Of a DNA stretch of 64,000 nt, positions 35,208-42,204 are shown piece after piece. The position numbers and the translations under genes were made by a program. Numbering within the stretch: the stretch's first letter is position 1; each line of letters starts with the position of its first letter. The DNA is taken from the NCBI RefSeq assembly GCF_016464375.1, contig NZ_JADDIU010000013.1, forward strand, positions 1 through 64,000, written 5' to 3'. A model generated the notes under the pieces. The model made no database searches. It was not told the DNA's origin and saw only the letters and a program-made list of their open reading frames with translations. The DNA is from Bacillus renqingensis. Its GTDB lineage: Bacteria; Bacillota; Bacilli; Bacillales; Cytobacillaceae.

Positions 35208-35756
35208 TCATTTCACCGGTGATCCAGGGGGATAAAAGTACGGGGGAATTTTGAGCCATCCGCGTTCCTGCATCATCTTTTTCATCGAAGAACTAAATTT
35301 GAGAGTTCCATACAGTATTTGTAACAAAAATTGTCCGACATCACTTCTAATGGATTGTCCTAATGTTTGACCAATAAGAGCAATTTCCGCTGCGACCTTT
35401 GTAGATACCAAATTGGCAATTTCCTCATCTGTATATTTGACTCCAAGAGGAATGGAATTAGTTTCAGATGCTGGTTTATCCTCTGAAGCCGGAGGCAGGG
35501 GAATCCCTTCCTTTCTTAAAAAAGTTCGAAGTTGGTTCGCCATGTAACTTGACTCCTTTTCACCATTCTTCAAAGCGTGTTGTAATTGTTGATCAACAGT
35601 AGTATTAAGACCTATTTGATAAACGGTTAAGCCTTCTTCAAATAAGGTTAATAACAACCAAAGATTCATAACCTCGCCAACGTGCAGCGGATTTTTTTCT
35701 TCACCATCGACGAATGGTTCAAACATATCCTTTATTGATTCAAAAAAATTAGCCAT
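35208..35756 (-). CDS. DUF3231 family protein
   Basis: A 182-residue protein made of one DUF3231 unit, a ferritin-like helical domain common in spore-forming Bacillaceae. The pattern EKNPLHVGEVMNLWLLLTLF, then EGIPLPPASEDKP and a closing ERGWLKIPPYFYPPG is typical. Many relatives have two units; this is the short form. GAGGAGGTTATT directly before the codon at 35756 fixes the start. The exact function of the family is unknown. Confidence 0.85.
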   Translation of the reverse strand: MANFFESIKDMFEPFVDGEEKNPLHVGEVMNLWLLLTLFEEGLTVYQIGLNTTVDQQLQHALKNGEKESSYMANQLRTFLRKEGIPLPPASEDKPASETNSIPLGVKYTDEEIANLVSTKVAAEIALIGQTLGQSIRSDVGQFLLQILYGTLKFSSSMKKMMQERGWLKIPPYFYPPGSPVK

Positions 35757-35985
35757 AATAACCTCCTCAGCTGTCAAATCATTATATTCTTATACATTCA
35801 TCTATATTTTGTACGGTATTTGTCATTTTATGATGTTTAATATAAATGATATCCAGAATCGCTTTCTTCCCCAACTATAAAACTCCTTATTTCAATTTCC
35901 TTCCACATAAACGAGGAAAAGACATCGGCCTTTTCATACTTTATAGATATATTATTTTCTGAAAATTCACTTTAAAATAAAAAAC

Positions 35986-36069
35986 AGTTTAAGCGGCACA
36001 CGAAAGGAAGTCAGCTCTAACCCTCAAGTCGTGTCGGCTTACTTAGGAATTAAAAAGGAAAGGGCATGA
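35986..36069 (+). pseudogene. C-terminal remnant of a LivF/LivG-type ABC ATPase gene
   Basis: An open stretch just upstream reads SLSGTRKEVSSNPQVVSAYL and GIKKERA before TGA 36067-36069. This is the standard end of branched-chain amino acid ABC transporter ATPases (G-T-x-x-E-x-x-x-N-P-x-V-x-x-A-Y-L-G). Nothing upstream of about 35986 continues it, so only the last 25 or so codons survive. Confidence 0.72.
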
Positions 36070-36077
36070 AGGGAAAA

Positions 36078-36284
36078 ATGTTAAAAACTAAGAAAAATTT
36101 TGGCGGCAGTTTTTTAATCCAAAAGACCTCTGAAGCTGATTTATTTACACCTGAAGATCTGACCGAAGAACATCAAATGATGGCTGAAATGGCGGAGAAA
36201 TTTATCACAAATGATGTAATGCCAGTGCTGACGAAAATTGAGGATCAACAGTTTGATTATACGGTCTCCATATTGATTATTTAA
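36078..36284 (+). pseudogene. N-terminal fragment of an acyl-CoA dehydrogenase gene (fadE-like)
   Basis: The 68-residue ORF matches the start of Bacillus acyl-CoA dehydrogenases: KTKKNFGGSFLI, then DLFTPEDLTEEHQMMAEMAE and FITNDVMPVLTKIE. After residue 60 the similarity stops and the frame closes at 36282-36284, whereas the intact enzyme has nearly 600 residues. The fragment begins 8 bases after the livF remnant ends, so the two were probably adjacent genes reduced to a junction by one large internal deletion on each side. Confidence 0.75.
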
Positions 36285-36322
36285 ACCAGTTGAAGGTCCG
36301 TTCCTATGGCTGGTTTTATTTT
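36283..36322 (+). terminator. hairpin after the fadE fragment
   Basis: AAACCAG (36283-36289) pairs with CTGGTTT (36310-36316), followed by TATTTTTT. Confidence 0.6.
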
Positions 36323-36330
36323 TTGATGAG

Positions 36331-36497
36331 GGTTTCTATTACGGTTGACCATGAAAAAGGGGGTTGACGGTAAGAAGAAATGGTCTCATTGCCCGTTGAG
36401 GAAAGAAAAAGAAGGTTTATATTAAATAGAACGGTTTCCATTTCCCATTGGGAATATATAAGAAGCCACCGGTAAAAGGATCGTTTTCATTACCCAC
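36331..36497 (+). repeat. degenerate tandem repeat, about 50-bp period
   Basis: Four units begin GGTTTCTATTACGGTTG (36331), GGTCTCATTGCCCGTTG (36382), GGTTTCCATTTCCCATTG (36433) and CGTTTTCATTACCCACA (36482). The spacing is 51, 51 and 49 bases, and the intervening purine-rich parts (GAAAAAG...GGT...AAGAA) also align. This fills most of the 300-base gap before the pirin gene. Confidence 0.65.
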
Positions 36498-36505
36498 AAC
36501 CCCCT

Positions 36506-36534
36506 TTGACAAACATTAACTAATGCCATATAAT
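36506..36534 (+). promoter_or_regulatory. sigma-A promoter of the pirin gene
   Basis: TTGACA (36506-36511), exactly 17 bases, TATAAT (36529-36534): a perfect consensus promoter 57 bases before the pirin start. Confidence 0.85.
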
Positions 36535-36591
36535 TATTTTGAATTCGAGATAAAATAATTTGAGATTTTATCAAAAAGGAGATTATGCACC

Positions 36592-37293
36592 ATGCTTAGA
36601 AAAATAGACAACGAAAATATGGGCAGAAGTAATTTAGGCTGGTTAAGAAGTATTTTCCACTTTTCATTTGCCGAATATTACAATCCAATAAATATCAACT
36701 TTGGGAAGTTAAGAGTCATCAACGATGACATGGTTGCTCCTGGAACCGGATTTGACCTCCATCCGCACCAAAACATGGAAATTATCTCATACGTAGTAGA
36801 GGGTGAACTTACACATGGTGACAGCATAGGGAATAAGAGTACAATTACCCGCGGTCATGTTCAATATATGAGTGCTGGAACCGGAGTTTATCACAGTGAA
36901 CAAAACTTAGGTGATAAAACGTTAAGATTTCTGCAAATTTGGATTATTCCCGATAAAAAAGGCTATACGCCAAGTTATGGTGATTATCGATTCAACTGGG
37001 AAGACCGCCATAATCAATGGCTTCACATGGTCTCAAGCAAAGAAGGCCCTGCACCGATTAAAATAAACCAAGACGTAAACATATACGCTCTGGAGCTTGA
37101 ACAGGATAAAGAAATCATTTTTGCAGTTGCTGAAGGCAGACAAGCTTATCTGGTACAGGTGGAAGGGGTCTCAAACGTAAATAATATTGAATTAGGTACA
37201 CGAGACGCCATAGAAATAGTTGAAGAAGATTTAGTTATTAAAGCAAGTGAACATTCGCATGTTGTTATTTTGGAAATGAAAAAGATGGATTAA
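36592..37293 (+). CDS. pirin family protein (YhhW-like)
   Basis: A 233-residue bicupin. The N-terminal cupin has the metal-binding pattern GFDLHPHQNMEIISYVVEGEL followed by GHVQYMSAGTGVYHSE, giving three His and one Glu as in the quercetinase-type pirins such as E. coli YhhW. The C-terminal half is the shorter second cupin. AAAGGAG precedes ATG 36592. The physiological substrate is unknown; some relatives have quercetin 2,3-dioxygenase activity. Confidence 0.9.
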   Translation: MLRKIDNENMGRSNLGWLRSIFHFSFAEYYNPININFGKLRVINDDMVAPGTGFDLHPHQNMEIISYVVEGELTHGDSIGNKSTITRGHVQYMSAGTGVYHSEQNLGDKTLRFLQIWIIPDKKGYTPSYGDYRFNWEDRHNQWLHMVSSKEGPAPIKINQDVNIYALELEQDKEIIFAVAEGRQAYLVQVEGVSNVNNIELGTRDAIEIVEEDLVIKASEHSHVVILEMKKMD

Positions 37294-37336
37294 ACAAAAT
37301 AAAAATAAACTAAAATAGTAAAAAGAGGTGTATAGT

Positions 37337-37915
37337 TTGAAAAAGGAAGTTGTCAACCGCTGTGGCTGGGTAAATCACGACCCATTATATATCGATTACC
37401 ACGACCATGAATGGGGTGTTCCGGTATATGATGACCGCCTTCTTTTTGAGTTTTTAAATCTTGAAGGGGCGCAGGCGGGTTTGAGCTGGTATACGATTTT
37501 AAAAAAGCGGGAGAATTATAAAGAGGCCTTTGATGATTTTGATGCGAAAAAAATTGCTATCTATGATGACCGGAAAATGGAAGAATTATTACACAATGAA
37601 GGAATCGTTAGAAATAAGCGGAAGATTGATGCTGTCGTTACCAATGCAAAGGCATTTTTGAAAGTTGTGGAGGAATTTGGTTCATTCTCTACATATATTT
37701 GGTCATTTGTTGACGGAAAGCCCATCCAGCATCATTTCAAAGACCTTAGTGAGGTACCTGCCACAACTGAAATTAGTGAGCAATTAAGCAAGGATTTAAA
37801 AAAACGCAGCTTTAAGTTTGTAGGACCGACGATTTGCTATGCGTTTATGCAGGCGGTTGGGATGGTGAACGATCATCTCACCACCTGTTTCTGTTATCAA
37901 AAAACGATGTCTTAA
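37337..37915 (+). CDS. tag: DNA-3-methyladenine glycosylase I
   Basis: A 192-residue base-excision repair enzyme that removes 3-methyladenine. It has the Tag signature from the start: RCGWVNHDPLYIDYHDHEWG, with EGAQAGLSWYTILKKRE and the zinc-binding Cys near the N-terminus and the late HLTTCFCY segment. TTG 37337 six bases after AGAGGTG is the best start; the GTG at 37328 lies inside that ribosome site. A terminator follows directly. Confidence 0.93.
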   Translation: MKKEVVNRCGWVNHDPLYIDYHDHEWGVPVYDDRLLFEFLNLEGAQAGLSWYTILKKRENYKEAFDDFDAKKIAIYDDRKMEELLHNEGIVRNKRKIDAVVTNAKAFLKVVEEFGSFSTYIWSFVDGKPIQHHFKDLSEVPATTEISEQLSKDLKKRSFKFVGPTICYAFMQAVGMVNDHLTTCFCYQKTMS

Positions 37916-37934
37916 CATAAAGACATCGTTTTTT
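37901..37934 (+). terminator. terminator overlapping the end of tag
   Basis: AAAACGATGTCTT pairs with AAGACATCGTTTT around an AACATA loop and is followed by T. Confidence 0.9.
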
Positions 37935-37989
37935 GGGCTTTTTAGAAAAAACGGGATGTTATGTTTTTATTCAAGGGGTGTTGCATAAC

Positions 37990-38056
37990 ATGAACCGTAG
38001 TTCAAGTATTGCATTTAAAAAGTTGCTTGTCAATAGAAACATGAACTATAGTTCAT
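37990..38056 (+). promoter_or_regulatory. two TGAACnnnnGTTCA operators of the TetR gene
   Basis: A perfect 16-bp palindrome ATGAACTATAGTTCAT lies at 38041-38056 and a near copy ATGAACCGTAGTTCA at 37990-38004. A TTGCTT/TATAGT promoter pair places the perfect palindrome over the -10 element. The design suits autorepression by the TetR protein that starts 39 bases downstream. Confidence 0.75.
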
Positions 38057-38094
38057 TTTATAAATTTGTGTTATGATAGCAAAGAGGTGGTAAT

Positions 38095-38739
38095 ATGTCG
38101 GAGAGAGAAGACCGGCTAGCCGGGGAGTTTCCCTTTATTCCAAGACAGGAACGTGCCCAGCAAAAAAGAAATGCACTGCTTGAAAGCGGGCGCATCCTAT
38201 TTGTATCAAAAGGCTACGAGCACACAACGGCCAAGGAAATTGCAGCACATGCCGGAGTTGCCACTGGGACCTTCTACCGCTATTTCTCAGATAAACGTCA
38301 GCTGTTAATGTCTCTTTTGGAAGATAAAATCGATTATTTTCTTGCCCCTGAGCCGTATTGGTTTTCTAACGACCCTGAGGCGTTTCTAGCATCTCTTTTA
38401 GAGACCCATGCAAACCGACTGCATAGATCTGGACTCTACCGCGTGTTACCGGAAGTTTTATCAAAAGACTCATACCTTTACGAGGTCGTACAAGCAGCTA
38501 GGAAAGGAGTTCATGCAAGAATTTTATTCGGTTTAAAAAAAATCTATGAAAAAGGACTAACGTGGAAAGACTTGGACTTAGCTACAGTTGCATGGTCGAT
38601 CATAGTACTAGTTGAAAGTGGATATGAAAAGGAAGCGCAAAGTGGAAAAAGAGTAAATTACCAGGAAATAGCAAAGGTAATTTGTCGTATGGTTTTTCCG
38701 CCTGAAGTATTAGCAAAATTACGAGAATGTACGGAGTAA
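38095..38739 (+). CDS. TetR family transcriptional regulator
   Basis: A 214-residue repressor with an N-terminal TetR helix-turn-helix (about 18-64: QKRNALLESGRILFVSKGYE, then GVATGTFYRYFSDKRQLL) and an all-helical ligand domain that was not matched to a known subgroup. AAAGAGGTGG precedes ATG 38095. Two palindromes upstream are likely its own operators. No transporter or enzyme gene lies in the same unit, so its regulon is probably elsewhere. Confidence 0.9.
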   Translation: MSEREDRLAGEFPFIPRQERAQQKRNALLESGRILFVSKGYEHTTAKEIAAHAGVATGTFYRYFSDKRQLLMSLLEDKIDYFLAPEPYWFSNDPEAFLASLLETHANRLHRSGLYRVLPEVLSKDSYLYEVVQAARKGVHARILFGLKKIYEKGLTWKDLDLATVAWSIIVLVESGYEKEAQSGKRVNYQEIAKVICRMVFPPEVLAKLRECTE

Positions 38740-38765
38740 ATGTTTTAAGGAAGGGACGTTCATAG

Positions 38766-39506
38766 GTGAAAATTGAACAGATTTTTGATTTTAAAGAGTT
38801 GAAGGAATTAAAACTCGAACTGACCAGATTTATGATGGCATATAAATTTGCGTTAGACGAAATGAATACCAAAATTAACATTCTTAAAGATGAATTCAAT
38901 TATATACATGATTATAATCCAATTGAACATGTTACATCACGGTTAAAATCACCTGAAAGCTTATTGAATAAAATTCACCGTAAAGGCTATGAATTCACAT
39001 TAGCTTCAATTAAAGAAAACGTCAGGGACATTGCAGGGGTCAGGATTACCTGTTCGTTTATATCCGATATTTATGAAATAGCGGAAATGATTTCGAAGCA
39101 GAAGGATGTCCAAGTGGTAGAATTTAAAGATTATATTAAAAATCCAAAGCCAAACGGCTATCAAAGTCTGCACCTCATACTGCAAATTCCTATCTACATG
39201 TCAGACAGGGAGGAATTAACCTATGTAGAGGTTCAAATCCGGAGCATAGCGATGGATTTTTGGGCAAGCTTAGAGCATAAGATTTATTATAAGTATAATA
39301 AGGAAGTGCCAGCCCATATGGTCGCCGAATTAAAGGAAGCAGCGGTTATGGCATCGCAGCTGGATAAAAAAATGGAGCGACTGCATAATGAAATCATTGA
39401 AATTAAACAGGCCGACCAAACAGAGGGAATCCACGAGCTAATCAATTTCCAAAATGGAAATTGGAATATTCCGCTGTTAGAAAATTTTTTGGCAAAGGAA
39501 GAATAA
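38766..39506 (+). CDS. small alarmone synthetase (RelA/SpoT domain, SAS type)
   Basis: A 246-residue synthetase-only RelA/SpoT-domain protein that would make (p)ppGpp. Visible family parts: HDYNPIEHVTSRLKSPESL, RDIAGVRITCSFISDIYEIA, NPKPNGYQSLHLIL and VEVQIRSIAMDFWASLEHK. It lacks hydrolase, TGS and ACT domains. Translation seems to start at GTG 38766 with AAGGAAGGGA upstream. It is longer than B. subtilis RelQ and RelP (about 211 residues), mainly at the C-terminus. It resembles RelP/YwaC and RelQ/YjbM equally, so no symbol is given. Confidence 0.88.
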   Translation: MKIEQIFDFKELKELKLELTRFMMAYKFALDEMNTKINILKDEFNYIHDYNPIEHVTSRLKSPESLLNKIHRKGYEFTLASIKENVRDIAGVRITCSFISDIYEIAEMISKQKDVQVVEFKDYIKNPKPNGYQSLHLILQIPIYMSDREELTYVEVQIRSIAMDFWASLEHKIYYKYNKEVPAHMVAELKEAAVMASQLDKKMERLHNEIIEIKQADQTEGIHELINFQNGNWNIPLLENFLAKEE

Positions 39507-39510
39507 ACTG

Positions 39511-39546
39511 CTAGGCCCATCATAATGTAGCTATGATGGGCCTAGT
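39511..39546. terminator. bidirectional terminator
   Basis: A perfect 14-bp stem CTAGGCCCATCATA (39511-39524) / TATGATGGGCCTAG (39532-39545) lies between convergent genes. Confidence 0.85.
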
Positions 39547-39548
39547 GT

Positions 39549-39713
39549 TTATTGAGTTGGCTTTTCGACTAAAAACTCTGTTGACGGGATTGTTATGATT
39601 TTTCCACCAATCTGTACATGAACGGTATCGTTGAAAATGGCTTTCACAATTCCTTTTAAGGAAATAGTGGAATTTACTGAGAGATTCTTGTTTGATTCAG
39701 TTTGGCTTGCCAA
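39549..39713 (-). CDS. small hypothetical protein (54 aa)
   Basis: A minus-strand ORF with GAAAGGTG about ten bases before TTG 39713. The product has a polar start and then short beta-strand pattern ISLKGIVKAIFNDTVHVQIG and KIITIPSTEFLVEKP, like small SH3-like or DUF2187-type barrels of Bacillus. An earlier in-frame TTG at 39722 abuts the ribosome site. It shares a terminator with the alarmone synthetase gene. No function can be given. Confidence 0.5.
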   Translation of the reverse strand: MASQTESNKNLSVNSTISLKGIVKAIFNDTVHVQIGGKIITIPSTEFLVEKPTQ

Positions 39714-39904
39714 TAAAACCAACACCTTTCAAATAATATATGAGAATATTATATAGGATTTAGAGGATAGTTGCGAACAATAATAACTGGAAAATGGTTA
39801 TTTTTTAGTTAAATATTTGTTTCAGCTATTCCCAAAATGTTGTGACTTTATACCATTTATTTTTTAAAAAAGCCAATCCGGATGGATTAGCTTTTTAAAA
39901 GATA

Positions 39905-40096
39905 TTAATAATGCAATTTATTCTCAATATTTGTCAGGAGACGCATGCTTGTTAAATAATCCCGTTCACGTCGTCTTTCAACTTTCATTCTGATGTCAAG
40001 CTTTCTGCTGTAGTCGGCAAAACATATTCCATGAGCGCCTAACATGGCCTTTTCCATATCGCTCGTGTAATTCAATTTTAACTGATTGATAAGAAT
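39905..40096 (-). CDS. possible small basic protein without a clear start (up to 63 aa)
   Basis: An open minus-strand frame runs from 40096 to TAA 39905-39907 and has convincing coding character (MEKAMLGAHGICFADYSRKL, then RMKVERRRERDYLTSM). GGAGGG at 40102-40097 is a strong ribosome site, but the frame offers only ATT, CTT, ATC close to it; the first TTG is at 40075. Either a rare start codon (ATT or ATC) is used or a small deletion has damaged the start. The family is not recognised. Confidence 0.42.
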   Translation of the reverse strand: MLINQLKLNYTSDMEKAMLGAHGICFADYSRKLDIRMKVERRRERDYLTSMRLLTNIENKLHY

Positions 40097-40311
40097 CCCT
40101 CCGGTTTTTTTATCATTTAATGGCTTACTATGTTACATAGTTAACATCTTACCATCATGTGCGGAAAGGAACAAAGTCGATAAAGAAGGATGTGAAGCTA
40201 TATAAGGGAAGAAATTTGAGTAATAGTAAAATAACTCACTGTAGCTTACAATACTAACCAAATCCGCTGAATAAAAGCATGTTTTCCGTTTCACAATATC
40301 TTCGCCTTACG

Positions 40312-40331
40312 ATACGGGGGTATGATATAAT
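40312..40331 (+). promoter_or_regulatory. CsoR-type operator and promoter
   Basis: ATACGGGGGTAT (40312-40323) is a G-tract pseudo-palindrome of the kind bound by CsoR proteins. It is followed by TATAAT at 40326-40331, so bound repressor would block the promoter of the csoR gene itself. Confidence 0.65.
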
Positions 40332-40355
40332 CAAACAAAGAGAGGAGGCCGTGAT

Positions 40356-40700
40356 ATGTCTAATGAATTGGGACATGAAGAGGACATGGATCATTCCTGT
40401 TGTGCTCATGAGGGCAGTCACCGCAAAAGCCATCATTCTGATAAAGTAAAAAGCAATCTTATTACAAGATTAAATCGGATAGAAGGTCAAATTCGCGGAA
40501 TTAAAGGGTTAATTGAAAAAGACACGTATTGTGACGATGTCATCCATCAAATATCTGCCACCCAATCGGCCTTAAACAGTGTAGCAAAAATTTTATTAGA
40601 AGGCCACATGAAAAGCTGTGTCGTTGAAAGAATTCAAGAAGGCGATTATGAAGTATTAGATGAAGTACTCGTTACGATCCAAAAATTAATGAGAAAATAA
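40356..40700 (+). CDS. csoR: copper-sensing repressor CsoR
   Basis: A 114-residue helical repressor with the copper-binding triad Cys59, His84 and Cys88 (spacing as in known CsoR: Cys, 25 on His, 4 on Cys). The core ITRLNRIEGQIRGIKGLIEK is typical. The first 28 residues are unusually rich in His and Cys (HEEDMDHSCCAHEG, HRKSHH) and could bind extra metal. Copper induces release from operators; one lies upstream. The usual partners copZ and copA are not adjacent, so this is an isolated copy. Confidence 0.85.
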   Translation: MSNELGHEEDMDHSCCAHEGSHRKSHHSDKVKSNLITRLNRIEGQIRGIKGLIEKDTYCDDVIHQISATQSALNSVAKILLEGHMKSCVVERIQEGDYEVLDEVLVTIQKLMRK

Positions 40701-40702
40701 GA

Positions 40703-40731
40703 AAAGCGCAAGCGCCCTGGAGCTAGACAAT
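40703..40731 (+). repeat. GCGCAAGCGCC-type dispersed repeat
   Basis: The sequence AAAGCGCAAGCGCCCTGG followed by AGCTAGAC directly after csoR has the look of a short repeat scattered in Bacillus genomes. Only one copy is seen in this window, so the call rests on general familiarity. Confidence 0.45.
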
Positions 40732-40762
40732 TCTCAAAGTTGAAATTATATACTTATCTTAT

Positions 40763-40795
40763 AAAAAAAGACTCATGTGACTTGAGTCTTTTTTT
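40763..40795. terminator. bidirectional terminator
   Basis: AAAAAAAGACTCA (40763-40775) pairs with TGAGTCTTTTTTT (40783-40795). It lies between csoR and the convergent carrier gene, whose stop codon it overlaps. Confidence 0.88.
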
Positions 40796-42068
40796 ACTGG
40801 GAAAGTGATGGGGGTTGTGAAATATTGCTGGATTCCGGTACCTTTACGAGGATTATTGCGCCAATAATGAATAAAATAATTAAGCTAAAGACGCCGCTGT
40901 TTGTATTGCCGGTCATTTGCGCGGTGAACCCGACCAGGAATGGCCCTAAGATTGATGCAAATTTATAAAAAATACTGTAAAAGCCGAAAAATTCATTAGC
41001 ATTTTCCTTCGGGACAAGTTGTGCAAAGTAAGAGCGGCTTAGTGCCTGTATACCACCTTGGGAGGAGGCGACAAGCATAGCCAGGATCCAGAAATCTAAT
41101 ACCGTTTTTAAGAAATAGGCATAAATACAAATAATGGTATAGACAAAAATTCCAACGAGGAGCATAGTTTTACTTTGAAATTTATCCGCAAGCTTGCCAT
41201 ACAATACTGCAAAGGGTGCCGCAACCACTTGTATTACAAACAGGATGATTAAAAGATTGGTAGAATCAATCCCAAGGTCCGATCCGTAGGCGGTCGACAT
41301 CGTTATGATGGTATTGACTCCATCAATATAAAAGAAATAGGCCAATAAAAAGAGAAATAACGGGCGATACTGTTTTATTTTTTTAAATGTAGTAAGCAGT
41401 TGTTTAAAGCTATTGGAAATGGGATTGGCAATACGTGGTTTGTAATGGATTTGCCTTACGTGTTTCAACATTGGTATCGTAAATAATCCCCACCATAACG
41501 CTGTAATCGCAAAGGCAAGCTGGCTTGCGACCGAAACTGAGATGGGCAGGATGTGCTGCTGTGATAAAAGGATTAGTGCAATCCCTAAAATAAAGGGAAT
41601 TGTACTGCCGATATAGCCCATCGCAAAGCCGTTAGAGGAAATTCGGTTCATTCGTTCCTCTGTCGTCACATCGACAAGGAAGGCGTCATAAAAAATATTT
41701 GTTCCCCCAAAACCGATAACAGTGAGCATGTAACAAATGAGAAGAATCAGCCACTGATGACTCGGGACGACGGCCAGCATAAATGTAAAAATAACACCTA
41801 ACGCAAAGAAAAAGGTGAAAAAGCGCTTCTTAAAGCCTTTAAAATCGGCAATACTGCCTAAAATGGGTGCACAGATAGAAATGAGCATTGTAGCAAACGA
41901 ATTGGCATAGCCCCAATAAGCGGTAGACGTCGTAGCCGCAAGTCCCGCCTCGGTGGCAGCCGCTTTGAAATACAAAGGAAATACCGCTGTGGTAATCAGG
42001 ATGGAATAAGCTGAATTGGCCCAATCGTAAAAAACCCAGCTCTTTTCTTGCTTTGACATCCGGCTCAT
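40794..42068 (-). CDS. UMF1-family MFS transporter (YxiO-like)
   Basis: A 424-residue membrane protein with about 12 segments. The opening EKSWVFYDWANSAYSILITT is the signature of the UMF1/Atg22-like MFS group, together with the later NIFYDAFLVDVTTEERMNRIS. GGGGGAC lies before ATG 42068. B. subtilis YxiO belongs to this group; the substrate is not known. It reads convergently with csoR, and the next carrier gene lies upstream in the same direction behind an inverted repeat. Confidence 0.85.
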   Translation of the reverse strand: MSRMSKQEKSWVFYDWANSAYSILITTAVFPLYFKAAATEAGLAATTSTAYWGYANSFATMLISICAPILGSIADFKGFKKRFFTFFFALGVIFTFMLAVVPSHQWLILLICYMLTVIGFGGTNIFYDAFLVDVTTEERMNRISSNGFAMGYIGSTIPFILGIALILLSQQHILPISVSVASQLAFAITALWWGLFTIPMLKHVRQIHYKPRIANPISNSFKQLLTTFKKIKQYRPLFLFLLAYFFYIDGVNTIITMSTAYGSDLGIDSTNLLIILFVIQVVAAPFAVLYGKLADKFQSKTMLLVGIFVYTIICIYAYFLKTVLDFWILAMLVASSQGGIQALSRSYFAQLVPKENANEFFGFYSIFYKFASILGPFLVGFTAQMTGNTNSGVFSLIILFIIGAIILVKVPESSNISQPPSLSQ

Positions 42069-42153
42069 CTCAAGTCCCCCTTTATCTAGTTTTATTTTAC
42101 TACAAAAAGTGGAAAATGGAAGAATGGAGACGGAATTTTTACAAAATTCCCAA

Positions 42154-42204
42154 AAAAGGTGTCAGGCACCATGTGAATTTTTCACATGGTGCCTGACACC
42201 TTTT
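42154..42204. repeat. perfect 24-bp inverted repeat containing GGTGTCAGGCACC
   Basis: The arms 42154-42177 and 42181-42204 are perfect complements around a 3-base loop. The arm contains GGTGTCAGGCACC, which recurs at 46051 and 51916. It sits at the 3' end of the CynX-like carrier gene, whose stop codon overlaps the right arm, and it ends in A and T runs, so it likely also terminates transcription of that gene. Confidence 0.85.

Noticed and set aside
36331-36497. 50-bp repeat as a CRISPR array
   Set aside because: Units are degenerate throughout, no identical repeats with unique spacers exist, and there are no cas genes.
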